Below, in pieces: positions 20,605-27,543 of a stretch of 64,000 nucleotides of DNA. The DNA lies in the NCBI RefSeq assembly GCF_003415655.1, contig NZ_QRHC01000009.1, positions 144,323 to 208,322 on the forward strand, written 5' to 3'. This stretch comes from Vibrio maerlii. GTDB lineage: Bacteria > Pseudomonadota > Gammaproteobacteria > Enterobacterales > Vibrionaceae. The notes below the pieces were generated by a model. That model saw only the letters and a program-made list of their open reading frames with translations, was not told the DNA's origin and did not search any database. Made by a program: the position numbers and the translations under genes. Every line of letters begins with the position of its first letter. The stretch's first letter is position 1.

Positions 20605-21071
20605 CGTTTAACTTTCACGGAAAGTGTTAAAGAGAAAGTTGCCATTGGCGTGTCACCATCGGTCGATGGACAGGTAGCGACAATGGTGACGTCTTTATTA
20701 ATTCGCTCTCCCGTTGCGATCGTTTCATCCAACATATTGTCGATTAACGGTCCGTCCAGACACGTAAAGATGACATCCGCTTCTGGCCTTCTCAAAAACT
20801 CGGCAGACACGCCTTTAAAAGCCAGTGAAATTTTTTCCCCTCTCTGCTTGGCTTTGTCCATTGCCAAGAAGCCACCCGCTACATCCGCCCCTACCGCTAG
20901 CGTACCAAAGTACATACTGTTGAGGTGGTTCTTAGTGCGCCTTCGAAGAGGGATTTTAACTTCCACCATTTCATCATTGAGCGTAACGAGTCTAGGGCGA
21001 CACAACCAAATCAAGGGCACCTTAAAAAAGCCAAATAATGACAAGTAGATATTTGCTTTAAATAAATCCAT
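20601..21071 (-). CDS. DUF4442 hotdog-fold protein (thioesterase-like)
   Basis: 156 residues. The pattern NHLNSMYFGTLAVGADVAGGFLAM around residues 48-70 is typical of the DUF4442/PaaI-type hotdog fold, in which the helix after HxNSMxxG lines the acyl-CoA site. A thioesterase role is inferred from the fold; no substrate is suggested by context. The gene is convergent with the upstream membrane protein gene and divergent from aroH. Confidence 0.75.
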   Translation of the reverse strand: MDLFKANIYLSLFGFFKVPLIWLCRPRLVTLNDEMVEVKIPLRRRTKNHLNSMYFGTLAVGADVAGGFLAMDKAKQRGEKISLAFKGVSAEFLRRPEADVIFTCLDGPLIDNMLDETIATGERINKDVTIVATCPSTDGDTPMATFSLTLSVKVKR

Positions 21072-21182
21072 TTAATCCTCCATAACATGTCTGACCAGTT
21101 AAGATTATCGTCTTTAGTTTGTCAAAGTCTTCAACAAAAAACGCGATTAGAAACAATCCCTTCTTATCAGATGCCAACGGAG

Positions 21183-21196
21183 AGTGACAGGGTGAC
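21183..21196 (+). repeat. 14-nt motif AGTGACAGGGTGAC, copy 2
   Basis: Identical to the 14 bases at 12505-12518. This copy lies in the gap between the DUF4442 gene and aroH. The rest of this 276-nt gap shows no definite operator; no TrpR- or TyrR-like box was recognised. Confidence 0.6.
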
Positions 21197-21347
21197 GTTA
21201 GTTTCTACAATTTCTCAAGACTCTCCTTAAAACGAACAAAAGCGAAAGAATATTGAAAACAAATGTGGTTGAAACGCAGGTAACGGTTTATTCCTCTAGT
21301 CATTTCCGCTATCTTTACCGCTTCGCAACGAAATAACAGGCGACATC

Positions 21348-22406
21348 ATGCCATTAAAAACAGACGAACTAAGAACTCAAGCATTGGGTCCAATGCCAAC
21401 ACCTGCTGAGTTGGGACAATCTCATCCCATTACAGAAGACGTTGCAGAAAGGATTGCCAACTCTCGCCGTCAAATTGAAAACATTCTGACAGGTGAAGAC
21501 CAACGCCTATTGGTGATCGTTGGTCCATGTTCTGTTCATGACACGGAAGCGGCTATCGATTACGCAACTCGCCTTGCTGCTATTCAAGAGCAATACAAAG
21601 ATGAACTATTCATCGTTATGCGCACCTACTTTGAAAAGCCACGTACTGTTGTAGGTTGGAAAGGTCTGATTACTGACCCTAACTTAGACGGTTCATACGC
21701 ACTTGAAGCGGGTCTGAACAAAGCGCGTAAGCTTCTACTAGATATCAATAAGCTTGGTCTAGCAACAGCGACTGAATTCCTAGATATGATCACAGGTCAA
21801 TACATCGCTGACCTTATCACTTGGGGCGCAATCGGTGCTCGTACGACAGAATCACAGATTCACCGTGAAATGGCATCTGCGCTCTCTTGCCCTGTTGGTT
21901 TCAAGAACGGTACCAACGGCAACATCAAGATTGCTATTGACGCAATCCGTGCGGCAAAAGCTTCTCACTACTTCTACTCTCCAGATAAAAATGGTCGCAT
22001 GACGGTATACCGCACTAGCGGCAACCCATACGGTCACGTGATTCTGCGTGGTGGTGATAAGGGCCCGAACTTTGATGCTGAGTCAGTAAAAGCCGCGTGC
22101 GATCAACTTGCTGAGTTTGATCTTCCACAACGCCTAGTGGTTGATTTCAGCCACGCAAACTGCCAAAAGCAACACCGTAAACAACTAGACGTTGCTCAAG
22201 ACATTTGTGATCAGATTAAATCTGGTAGTCACTATGTAGCCGGTATCATGGCAGAAAGCTTCATCGAAGAAGGTAACCAGCCAATGGATGACCTAGATAA
22301 CCTGAAATACGGTCAATCGATTACCGATCCATGTCTAAGCTGGGAGCACACTGCTCAAATGCTAGATATGCTTGCGGACGCTATTAAGGTTCGTTCAGCT
22401 AAGTAA
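21348..22406 (+). CDS. aroH: 3-deoxy-7-phosphoheptulonate synthase, AroH-like
   Basis: 352 residues. Type I DAHP synthase condenses phosphoenolpyruvate and erythrose 4-phosphate, the first step of aromatic amino-acid synthesis. Conserved blocks include VGPCSVHD, RTYFEKPRTVVGWKGL, IGARTTESQIHREMASALSCPVGFKNGT and VDFSHANCQKQH, with the metal-binding Cys/His/Glu/Asp residues in place. The sequence is closer to E. coli AroH (Trp-sensitive) than to AroG in LDMITGQYIADLITWGA, SPDKNGRMTVYRTSGNPYGH and NCQKQHR. Which amino acid inhibits it is inferred only. Followed by a strong terminator. Confidence 0.9.
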   Translation: MPLKTDELRTQALGPMPTPAELGQSHPITEDVAERIANSRRQIENILTGEDQRLLVIVGPCSVHDTEAAIDYATRLAAIQEQYKDELFIVMRTYFEKPRTVVGWKGLITDPNLDGSYALEAGLNKARKLLLDINKLGLATATEFLDMITGQYIADLITWGAIGARTTESQIHREMASALSCPVGFKNGTNGNIKIAIDAIRAAKASHYFYSPDKNGRMTVYRTSGNPYGHVILRGGDKGPNFDAESVKAACDQLAEFDLPQRLVVDFSHANCQKQHRKQLDVAQDICDQIKSGSHYVAGIMAESFIEEGNQPMDDLDNLKYGQSITDPCLSWEHTAQMLDMLADAIKVRSAK

Positions 22407-22429
22407 ATTGCGCTGACAAACCGATGATA

Positions 22430-22464
22430 AAAGCCTCAATATCACGATTTGATATTGAGGCTTT
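22430..22464 (+). terminator. Terminator after aroH
   Basis: 15-bp arms starting AAAGCCTCAATATCA (22430-22444) and its complement at 22450-22464, 5-nt loop, ending in six T. Confidence 0.93.
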
Positions 22465-22599
22465 TTTAATTCTATTTTCCGCAAAATCTAACCTAGCCTG
22501 GTGATGCTATTTCCTGATATTGGGATTAAATTAACGTTCATTATTTGATGATTGTTTTAATATGAACCTCTAATAATATCGAGGTGATCAGGAGGCGTT

Positions 22600-22968
22600 A
22601 TGTATAAGCAGCTATCCCCTGAACAACGAGTCAAAATCTGGGCGCTTAAAAAAAGCGGTAAGTCTCAAACTCAAATTGCTAATGAATTAGCTATTCATCG
22701 CTCAACGGTATCTCGCGAACTCAATAGAAATGCGGGCCCCTACGGTTATGAGCCTCAATTAGCTCAACGCCTTGCCTCTTATCGTAAAAAGCACCACCAG
22801 CAAGCCTATGAGATCGAGTATAAAGATCTGATTGCAGAGCTAAGAACGTTAGGGCTAGACCCTCAAGGTTGCAAACGCTTTATATTTCACCATCATCCAG
22901 AACTAATGGTCGAACAAGTCGATAAAATCTTCGAATTAGTGTCGAAAGACGTGGTTTTTGACCAATAG
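22600..22968 (+). CDS. Solo IS30-like helix-turn-helix protein
   Basis: 122 residues. Residues 1-55 match the N-terminal HTH_38 domain of IS30-family transposases (QLSPEQRVKIWALKKSGKSQ, then IHRSTVSRELNRN). The remainder (e.g. LRTLGLDPQGCKRFIFHHHPE) does not resemble the IS30 catalytic part; there is no DDE core, and no inverted terminal repeats were seen nearby. A very good AGGAGG ribosome site suggests the gene is expressed. It may be a transposase fragment or a domesticated DNA-binding protein. The next 310 bases hold the repeated motif and promoter described below. Confidence 0.7.
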   Translation: MYKQLSPEQRVKIWALKKSGKSQTQIANELAIHRSTVSRELNRNAGPYGYEPQLAQRLASYRKKHHQQAYEIEYKDLIAELRTLGLDPQGCKRFIFHHHPELMVEQVDKIFELVSKDVVFDQ

Positions 22969-22984
22969 TGTGAGCCGACTCACG

Positions 22985-23128
22985 TGTTGCACTTGCTCAG
23001 TTCCATCATGATTCTCAAAGGCATAGCTTGTTGCACTTGCTCACTCTTTAAATGAAAAGTGGCTGTGACAAAGACAAAGCTGTTGCACTTGCTAGCAAAA
23101 GACAACATTCTGTATTTGTTGCACTTGC
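22985..23128. repeat. Four copies of TGTTGCACTTGC
   Basis: The 12-mer TGTTGCACTTGC occurs at 22985-22996, 23029-23040, 23081-23092 and 23117-23128, always in the same orientation, with start-to-start distances of 44, 52 and 36 nt. The first two copies share TCA after the 12-mer. The sequences between copies are unrelated. They fill the gap between the HTH protein gene and the promoter of the VOC/DhaK/DhaL/LsrF operon, so they are candidate operator or RNA-binding sites. Not a CRISPR: the unit is too short and the spacing irregular. Confidence 0.8.
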
Positions 23129-23194
23129 CACACAACTAGTGATGATTTTTATATAAATAATTGAAATATATACACTTTTAGGTCTAATTCACTT

Positions 23195-23236
23195 TGTGAC
23201 TCATATCACTTTCCAACTGAAAATCTTATCTAATAT
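23195..23236 (+). promoter_or_regulatory. CRP-type site and -10 box of the dhaK-lsrF-like operon
   Basis: TGTGA-N6-TCACT at 23195-23210 matches the CRP consensus TGTGA-N6-TCACA at all but the last base. TAATAT at 23231-23236 is a good -10 element. If transcription starts near 23243 the CRP site is centred about 40.5 nt upstream, the class II activator position. No good -35 box is present, as expected for such a promoter. Start site inferred. Confidence 0.65.
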
Positions 23237-23276
23237 AGAGACGTAAACGATCATCATTGAATGCAAGGAGCACAAA

Positions 23277-23594
23277 ATGAAGAAGTTCAGTCACGTCGGG
23301 ATCCCTACCCCCAATCAACATCCAGGTGAAACTTTTAACGAAGCAATCGGGCTTTATGTCACCGACTTTAAGGAAAGCGAAAATCATATCGAATGGTTGC
23401 GTTTCTTAGAGGACAGTCCAATGCCGGAAGAGCTTAAGAACACGGCACATGTTGCTTATGAGGTCGACAACCTTGATGAAGCAATGAAAGGAAAAACGGT
23501 CCTATTAGAACCTTTCTACCCAAATGATTCGTTAAAGGTTGCTTTTGTACTGGAAGATGAAGCCCCTGTCGAGCTAATGGAATACATAGACTAG
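23277..23594 (+). CDS. VOC (glyoxalase-like) superfamily protein
   Basis: 105 residues. The start KKFSHVGIPTPNQHPGETF, the middle TAHVAYEVDNLDEAM and the end VELMEYID place the His, His and Glu of a vicinal oxygen chelate metal site in the expected order, as in glyoxalase and epimerase/isomerase members. It begins the operon with the DhaK-like gene 55 nt downstream and has an AAGGAG ribosome site. Epimerisation or isomerisation of the pathway substrate is a guess from its context; no function is proven by sequence. Confidence 0.75.
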   Translation: MKKFSHVGIPTPNQHPGETFNEAIGLYVTDFKESENHIEWLRFLEDSPMPEELKNTAHVAYEVDNLDEAMKGKTVLLEPFYPNDSLKVAFVLEDEAPVELMEYID

Positions 23595-23649
23595 CTGCCA
23601 TTCTGCTCATTAAATATCTGAAAAATAACAATATATAGAGAGTTATATC

Positions 23650-24645
23650 ATGAAGAAATTTATCAATAACGCGGAAAACATCACCACTGAACTTCTCCAA
23701 GGTTATGCAATGACCTTTCCACAAAAGATCAAAGTGGTTTCAGAAAAAATCGTAGCACGAGCAATACCTAAAGACCCGAACAAAGTTGCGATTGTGACGC
23801 TTGGCGGTGCTGGACATGAACCTGCGCTAAGTGGCTACGTTGGTGAAGGCATGCTGGATTACTCTGTTGTGGGCGATATTTTTGCCGCCCCTGGTGCGCC
23901 TAAAGTGCTTGAAGCTTTAAAAATGGCGGACTGCCCTGCAGGAGTATTACTTGTTGTGCTAAATCATGAAGGTGATGTAATGGCGGCCAACATGGCAATG
24001 GAAATGGCTGAACGAGAAGGCATTAAAGTAAAAATGTTGCTGACTCACGAGGACATCAGTGCCGGTCTAAACACTGATATAAAAGACAAACGTGGTCTTG
24101 CAGGTTGTGTACCTGTTTACAAAATTGCAGGTGCAGCAGCAGAAGCGGGTTTACCACTAGAAGAAGTCTACCGCGTTGGTGAGAAGTTTAATCAAACCTT
24201 AGCAACACTAGCGGTAGCAATGAGTAATGCCACTCATCCTCAATCGGGTATGGAGATCGGCGACCTAGCTGGAGATGAAATGGAAATCGGTATGGGCCAA
24301 CACGGCGAAGGCGGTGGTGGTCGCATGAAGATTCAGTCTGCGGACGACACAGCAAATATCATGCTTGAGCAATTATGCAAAGCGGTTGATGTGAAAATGG
24401 GTGATGAGCTCATGCTTATGATCAACGGCTCTGGGGCAACTACGCTAATGGAAATGTTCATCGTTGCCCGCGCATGTCACCACAATTTACAGGACAAGCA
24501 AGCTAAAGTGGCACGTTCTAAAGTTGAAGAAGTCCTCACGGTTCAAGAGATGGCTGGATTCCAGATGTGTATTGGTAAGTTCGATCAAGAAACGCTTCAA
24601 TACTGGGATAAACCATGTAATACCCCTTACTGGACTCAACAATAG
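23650..24645 (+). CDS. Dihydroxyacetone kinase subunit DhaK-like protein
   Basis: 331 residues, the length of stand-alone DhaK, the substrate-binding subunit that holds a keto-sugar covalently. TLGGAGHEPALSGYVGEGMLDYSVVGDIFAAPG (residues 50-82) is the substrate region, and GMGQHGEGGGGR near residue 220 carries the catalytic His that forms the hemiaminal. It pairs with the DhaL-like gene downstream. There is no DhaM phosphocarrier or dhaR regulator nearby, so an ATP-using, non-PTS kinase is likely. Substitution of GGGSGHEP by GGAGHEP and the LsrF neighbour suggest a substrate other than plain dihydroxyacetone. Confidence 0.85.
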   Translation: MKKFINNAENITTELLQGYAMTFPQKIKVVSEKIVARAIPKDPNKVAIVTLGGAGHEPALSGYVGEGMLDYSVVGDIFAAPGAPKVLEALKMADCPAGVLLVVLNHEGDVMAANMAMEMAEREGIKVKMLLTHEDISAGLNTDIKDKRGLAGCVPVYKIAGAAAEAGLPLEEVYRVGEKFNQTLATLAVAMSNATHPQSGMEIGDLAGDEMEIGMGQHGEGGGGRMKIQSADDTANIMLEQLCKAVDVKMGDELMLMINGSGATTLMEMFIVARACHHNLQDKQAKVARSKVEEVLTVQEMAGFQMCIGKFDQETLQYWDKPCNTPYWTQQ

Positions 24646-24655
24646 CGTCATTCAA

Positions 24656-24691
24656 CGGTTAAGTGCTGCTCTTTAGCGTAGCACTTAACCG
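24656..24691 (+). other. Intercistronic hairpin between dhaK- and dhaL-like genes
   Basis: Perfect 12-bp arms CGGTTAAGTGCT (24656-24667) and AGCACTTAACCG (24680-24691), with a nested GCT/AGC pairing in the loop. There is no T run, so termination is unlikely; it may shield the upstream message 3' end or partly uncouple the two genes. Confidence 0.75.
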
Positions 24692-24766
24692 ATTATCTCA
24701 GACCATCCTCATTCATGTACTTATCGAAAGTACGTGCAGGCTTTGACATGCTTAAAGGAGAGGAAA

Positions 24767-25420
24767 ATGACAGTCTTAAATCAAACTATGTTATTCGACA
24801 TGTTAGAAACTGCCGCGAATAATATTCAAAACCAAGTTCCCCACTTAAACGAACTCGATAGCAAAACTGGCGATGGAGACCATGGTACAACAATGCTTCG
24901 TGTTTGCCACTGCATCGAAGAGTCCCTATCTCATGCCCCTAAAGAAACCTTGTCACCAGAAAAGCTAAGCAAACAGATCCAAGATATTGGTTGGTCAATT
25001 ATGTGCCAAGACGGCGGCTCTGCTGGAATGCTCATTGGCAACTTGTTCATGGGAATGGGATCTGCCATTCAAAGTAACGAGCTTTCCGTTTATGAAGCGG
25101 CAGATGCGATAAGAGCAGGTGTTGAACGCGTCATTCAGTTCAGCGGTGCACACCAAGGGGAAAAAACCATGCTTGATGCACTGATTCCTGCTGCCAATAC
25201 CATGCAGTGGGACGCCGAACACGGTGTCGAGCTAGAAGATATGTTCGAACATGCCGCCGATGCGGCTCAATCCGGTGCTGAGTCAACTAAGCAAATGATT
25301 CCAACACGTGGTAGAGCGAAGAACATGGGTGAACGAGCCGTTGGGCACGTGGACCCAGGAGCAACCAGCATGGCGCTTCTGTTCTCTTCATTTAACGAAG
25401 CCGTTCACCATATTCATTAA
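24767..25420 (+). CDS. Dihydroxyacetone kinase subunit DhaL-like protein
   Basis: 217 residues from the ATG at 24767, preceded by GGAGAGG. DhaL is the nucleotide-binding, phosphotransfer subunit. The metal-binding Asp triad lies in KTGDGDHGTTM (near residue 37), followed by DGGSAGMLIGNLFMGMG (nucleotide lid region), HQGEKTMLDAL and GRAKNMGERAVGHVDPGATS, all typical. With the DhaK-like protein it should form an ATP-dependent kinase of a small keto-compound. The LsrF-like gene follows after 10 nt. Confidence 0.87.
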   Translation: MTVLNQTMLFDMLETAANNIQNQVPHLNELDSKTGDGDHGTTMLRVCHCIEESLSHAPKETLSPEKLSKQIQDIGWSIMCQDGGSAGMLIGNLFMGMGSAIQSNELSVYEAADAIRAGVERVIQFSGAHQGEKTMLDALIPAANTMQWDAEHGVELEDMFEHAADAAQSGAESTKQMIPTRGRAKNMGERAVGHVDPGATSMALLFSSFNEAVHHIH

Positions 25421-25430
25421 GGAGAGCAAC

Positions 25431-26315
25431 ATGGCAGACAAAGATGGCAATCAAATTGCCAAAGACTATGGCTTAGATAGCCCTGCTCGTAATCAAACCT
25501 TTCACGTTAAAGGTATGGAGAATGTAGATTGGGGTATGAAAGATCGCTTGAGTCGAATATTTCGTCCAGAGTCTGGGAAAACCGTGATGCTTGCGTTTGA
25601 TCACGGGTACATCATGGGGGCGACAGCCGGTTTAGAACGCTTAGACTTAGCCATCGAACCACTTGCTCCTCATGCCGACGCTCTCATGGCCACGCGCGGA
25701 GCGATCAGAAGTTGTATTCAACCTAATCACAATAAGCCTGTCATTCTCAGATCCAGTGCTGGTAGCACAATCTTAAAAGATGACATAAGTAATGAGTTTG
25801 TTGGTGTAGATATCGACGATGCGATTCGCATCAATGCTTCATGCTTGGCGGTTCAAGTATTCGTTGGTGCAAATGGTGAATGTTCCAGTTTACATAACTT
25901 AGTGAAAGCAATAGATGCTGGGGAAAGATATGGCATCCCTACTCTTGGCGTCACAGCGGTTGGTAAAGAAATGGAACGAACAAACCGTTACTTCATGCTC
26001 GCGACTCGTGTTCTTGCTGAACTGGGTGCACACATTGTTAAGACCTATTACTGCGAAGACTTTGAGAAGGTTGTGGCTGCTTGCCCTGTTCCAATCGTGG
26101 TAGCTGGCGGGAAGAAAGTGCCCGAACTAGATGCTCTCACACTTGCCTATAACGCCATTCAATCAGGCGCTGCCGGTGTGGATATGGGCAGGAACGTATT
26201 CCAATCCGATTGCCCGGTTGCCATGCTAAAAGCGATTAACAGCGTAGTCCATCAAGGCTATACACCACCACAAGCACTCGATCTCTATCACTCGGAGAAA
26301 AGCTCAATGAGTTAA
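25431..26315 (+). CDS. LsrF-like class I aldolase/thiolase
   Basis: 294 residues from the ATG at 25431 (GGAGAG ribosome site). Strongly resembles E. coli LsrF, the 3-hydroxy-5-phosphonooxypentane-2,4-dione thiolase that ends the autoinducer-2 pathway: WGMKDRLSRIF, GKTVMLAFDHGYIMG, PHADALMATRGAIRS, the Schiff-base Lys in HIVKTYY, PIVVAGGKK and GAAGVDMGRNVFQSD. It is a (beta/alpha)8 barrel. None of the lsrACDBGKR genes is in the window, and the kinase beside it is DhaKL-type rather than FGGY-type LsrK, so the substrate is open. Confidence 0.88.
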   Translation: MADKDGNQIAKDYGLDSPARNQTFHVKGMENVDWGMKDRLSRIFRPESGKTVMLAFDHGYIMGATAGLERLDLAIEPLAPHADALMATRGAIRSCIQPNHNKPVILRSSAGSTILKDDISNEFVGVDIDDAIRINASCLAVQVFVGANGECSSLHNLVKAIDAGERYGIPTLGVTAVGKEMERTNRYFMLATRVLAELGAHIVKTYYCEDFEKVVAACPVPIVVAGGKKVPELDALTLAYNAIQSGAAGVDMGRNVFQSDCPVAMLKAINSVVHQGYTPPQALDLYHSEKSSMS

Positions 26316-26325
26316 GGATGATATT

Positions 26326-26871
26326 ATGAAATTTTCACAGTTTATCGTAATCCCAATTATGGTCGCTTTCTTAGCGTTCACGGTCCAAATATTGGACCAA
26401 ATTTTGGCACCCGCGATGCCAGTAGAGGGCAATGTTGGATTTGGTTGGATCGCATTCATTGCATGGGCAATGTATTTCATGGCTGGATGCACCCCCGAAG
26501 GAGCCAAGAAAACGTTCTGCGGTTATATTGCGGGTATTGTTGCTTCTATTGCAATCATGGAGTTCGCTGGATTATTCAGCCCAATGGGCTTCGTCGCAAC
26601 ACCGCTTGCCATCTTTGTGGTTGTTATTGGTTGCATTTGCCTAGAACGTTTACCCCCATTTGATTTCGTCCCTGCGTTGTTTGTGGGTGCAGGTACCTTC
26701 TTTGGATTTATGTCTTACGTTGGAGGGGCAAACTACGTTAACGCGACGATTACTGAATTGGTTTACTGTGCAATCGGTCTAGGATACGGCTGGATGACGG
26801 TATCGCTACGTACTCGTTATGAGCATTATGTCGAACACGGTTCTGATCACGGTGCACATTTAAGTCATTAA
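26326..26871 (+). CDS. DUF1097 family membrane protein
   Basis: 181 residues with five or six hydrophobic helices (about 5-25, 38-53, 62-85, 90-108, 112-130, 140-158) and a short His-rich cytoplasmic tail. DUF1097 (YcdZ-like) proteins are inner-membrane proteins of unknown role. It starts 10 nt after the LsrF-like gene, so it is the last operon member and the only candidate here for uptake of the pathway substrate. Convergent with the cobC-like gene; a long hairpin lies at the junction. Confidence 0.8.
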   Translation: MKFSQFIVIPIMVAFLAFTVQILDQILAPAMPVEGNVGFGWIAFIAWAMYFMAGCTPEGAKKTFCGYIAGIVASIAIMEFAGLFSPMGFVATPLAIFVVVIGCICLERLPPFDFVPALFVGAGTFFGFMSYVGGANYVNATITELVYCAIGLGYGWMTVSLRTRYEHYVEHGSDHGAHLSH

Positions 26872-26891
26872 GATGCGCTCCCTTAACCATT

Positions 26892-26936
26892 AGAGAGCTA
26901 GGATTGTTCGACATTACGTGCAAGCCCTAGCTCTCT
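26892..26936. terminator. Hairpin at the convergent operon ends
   Basis: 11-bp arms AGAGAGCTAGG (26892-26902) and CCTAGCTCTCT (26926-26936) around a 23-nt loop. It overlaps the 3' end of the ribazole-phosphate phosphatase gene. The long loop and weak T tract make it an uncertain terminator. Confidence 0.45.
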
Positions 26937-27543
26937 GTCTTTGAAGCTCGTGTTTTTTTAACAAGGTAGCGATGTCTTCCTCACTGCAATCCACGATCAA
27001 TGGCTCCATATTATTTGGAATACCCGCCCCAAATTCCCAACTCGCGCGTTTCTCGCATAGATTCACGAAAGTTCTAATCCACTCGCCATGAGAAACTATA
27101 ACAATAGTTTGACTTCCATTGCTTAAACTATCACTTAGAAACGAAAGTATACGATCAACGAACTCTATCTCTGGTTCCTCACCAAAAGACTTTCCACTCA
27201 ATGGGAGGTTATACCTGTTTGAGTAAGCAAGCCATTCACTGTGCTGGTTTACTTTCTCATTGATGACCTCACCTTGTAATAGGCCAAACCTACGTTCGCG
27301 TAGTCTCTGGTCACATTCCATCGGGAGCTGGTGTGTTTTTGCTATTAGTTCAGCCGTTCGTTTAGCTCGAATTAAGTCGCTAGAAAACAAAACCACACCT
27401 TGAGAGTCAATAAAGTACTCTTCCAGCGACAGGTTTAAGGCAAGGTCACGACTACTTGGAGTAATGTCACTATCCAACCAACCATGTAATCGATGCTCGA
27501 TATTCCAGTATGTTTGCCCATGTCGGACTAATATGAATCTCAT
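26914..27543 (-). CDS. cobC: Alpha-ribazole phosphatase-like histidine phosphatase
   Basis: 209 residues, histidine phosphatase superfamily: RHG motif in ILVRHGQTYWN at the start, RAKRTAEL, RERRFG and the second catalytic His in VIVSHGEW. Such a protein next to CobD- and CbiB-type genes is expected to be CobC, which removes phosphate from alpha-ribazole phosphate in cobalamin nucleotide-loop assembly. Its ATG overlaps the stop of the upstream aminotransferase-like gene by 4 nt. Function is assigned mostly by context. Confidence 0.78.
   Translation of the reverse strand: MRFILVRHGQTYWNIEHRLHGWLDSDITPSSRDLALNLSLEEYFIDSQGVVLFSSDLIRAKRTAELIAKTHQLPMECDQRLRERRFGLLQGEVINEKVNQHSEWLAYSNRYNLPLSGKSFGEEPEIEFVDRILSFLSDSLSNGSQTIVIVSHGEWIRTFVNLCEKRASWEFGAGIPNNMEPLIVDCSEEDIATLLKKHELQRQRARACT

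Noticed and set aside
21197..21347. TrpR or TyrR operator before aroH
   Set aside because: No sequence close to either consensus was found by eye.
22985..23128. CRISPR array
   Set aside because: The repeat is only 12 nt, spacing is irregular (44, 52, 36 nt) and no cas genes are near.
23434..23724. Minus-strand frame over the VOC and DhaK-like genes
   Set aside because: Antisense to two operon genes with family motifs; no supporting signals.
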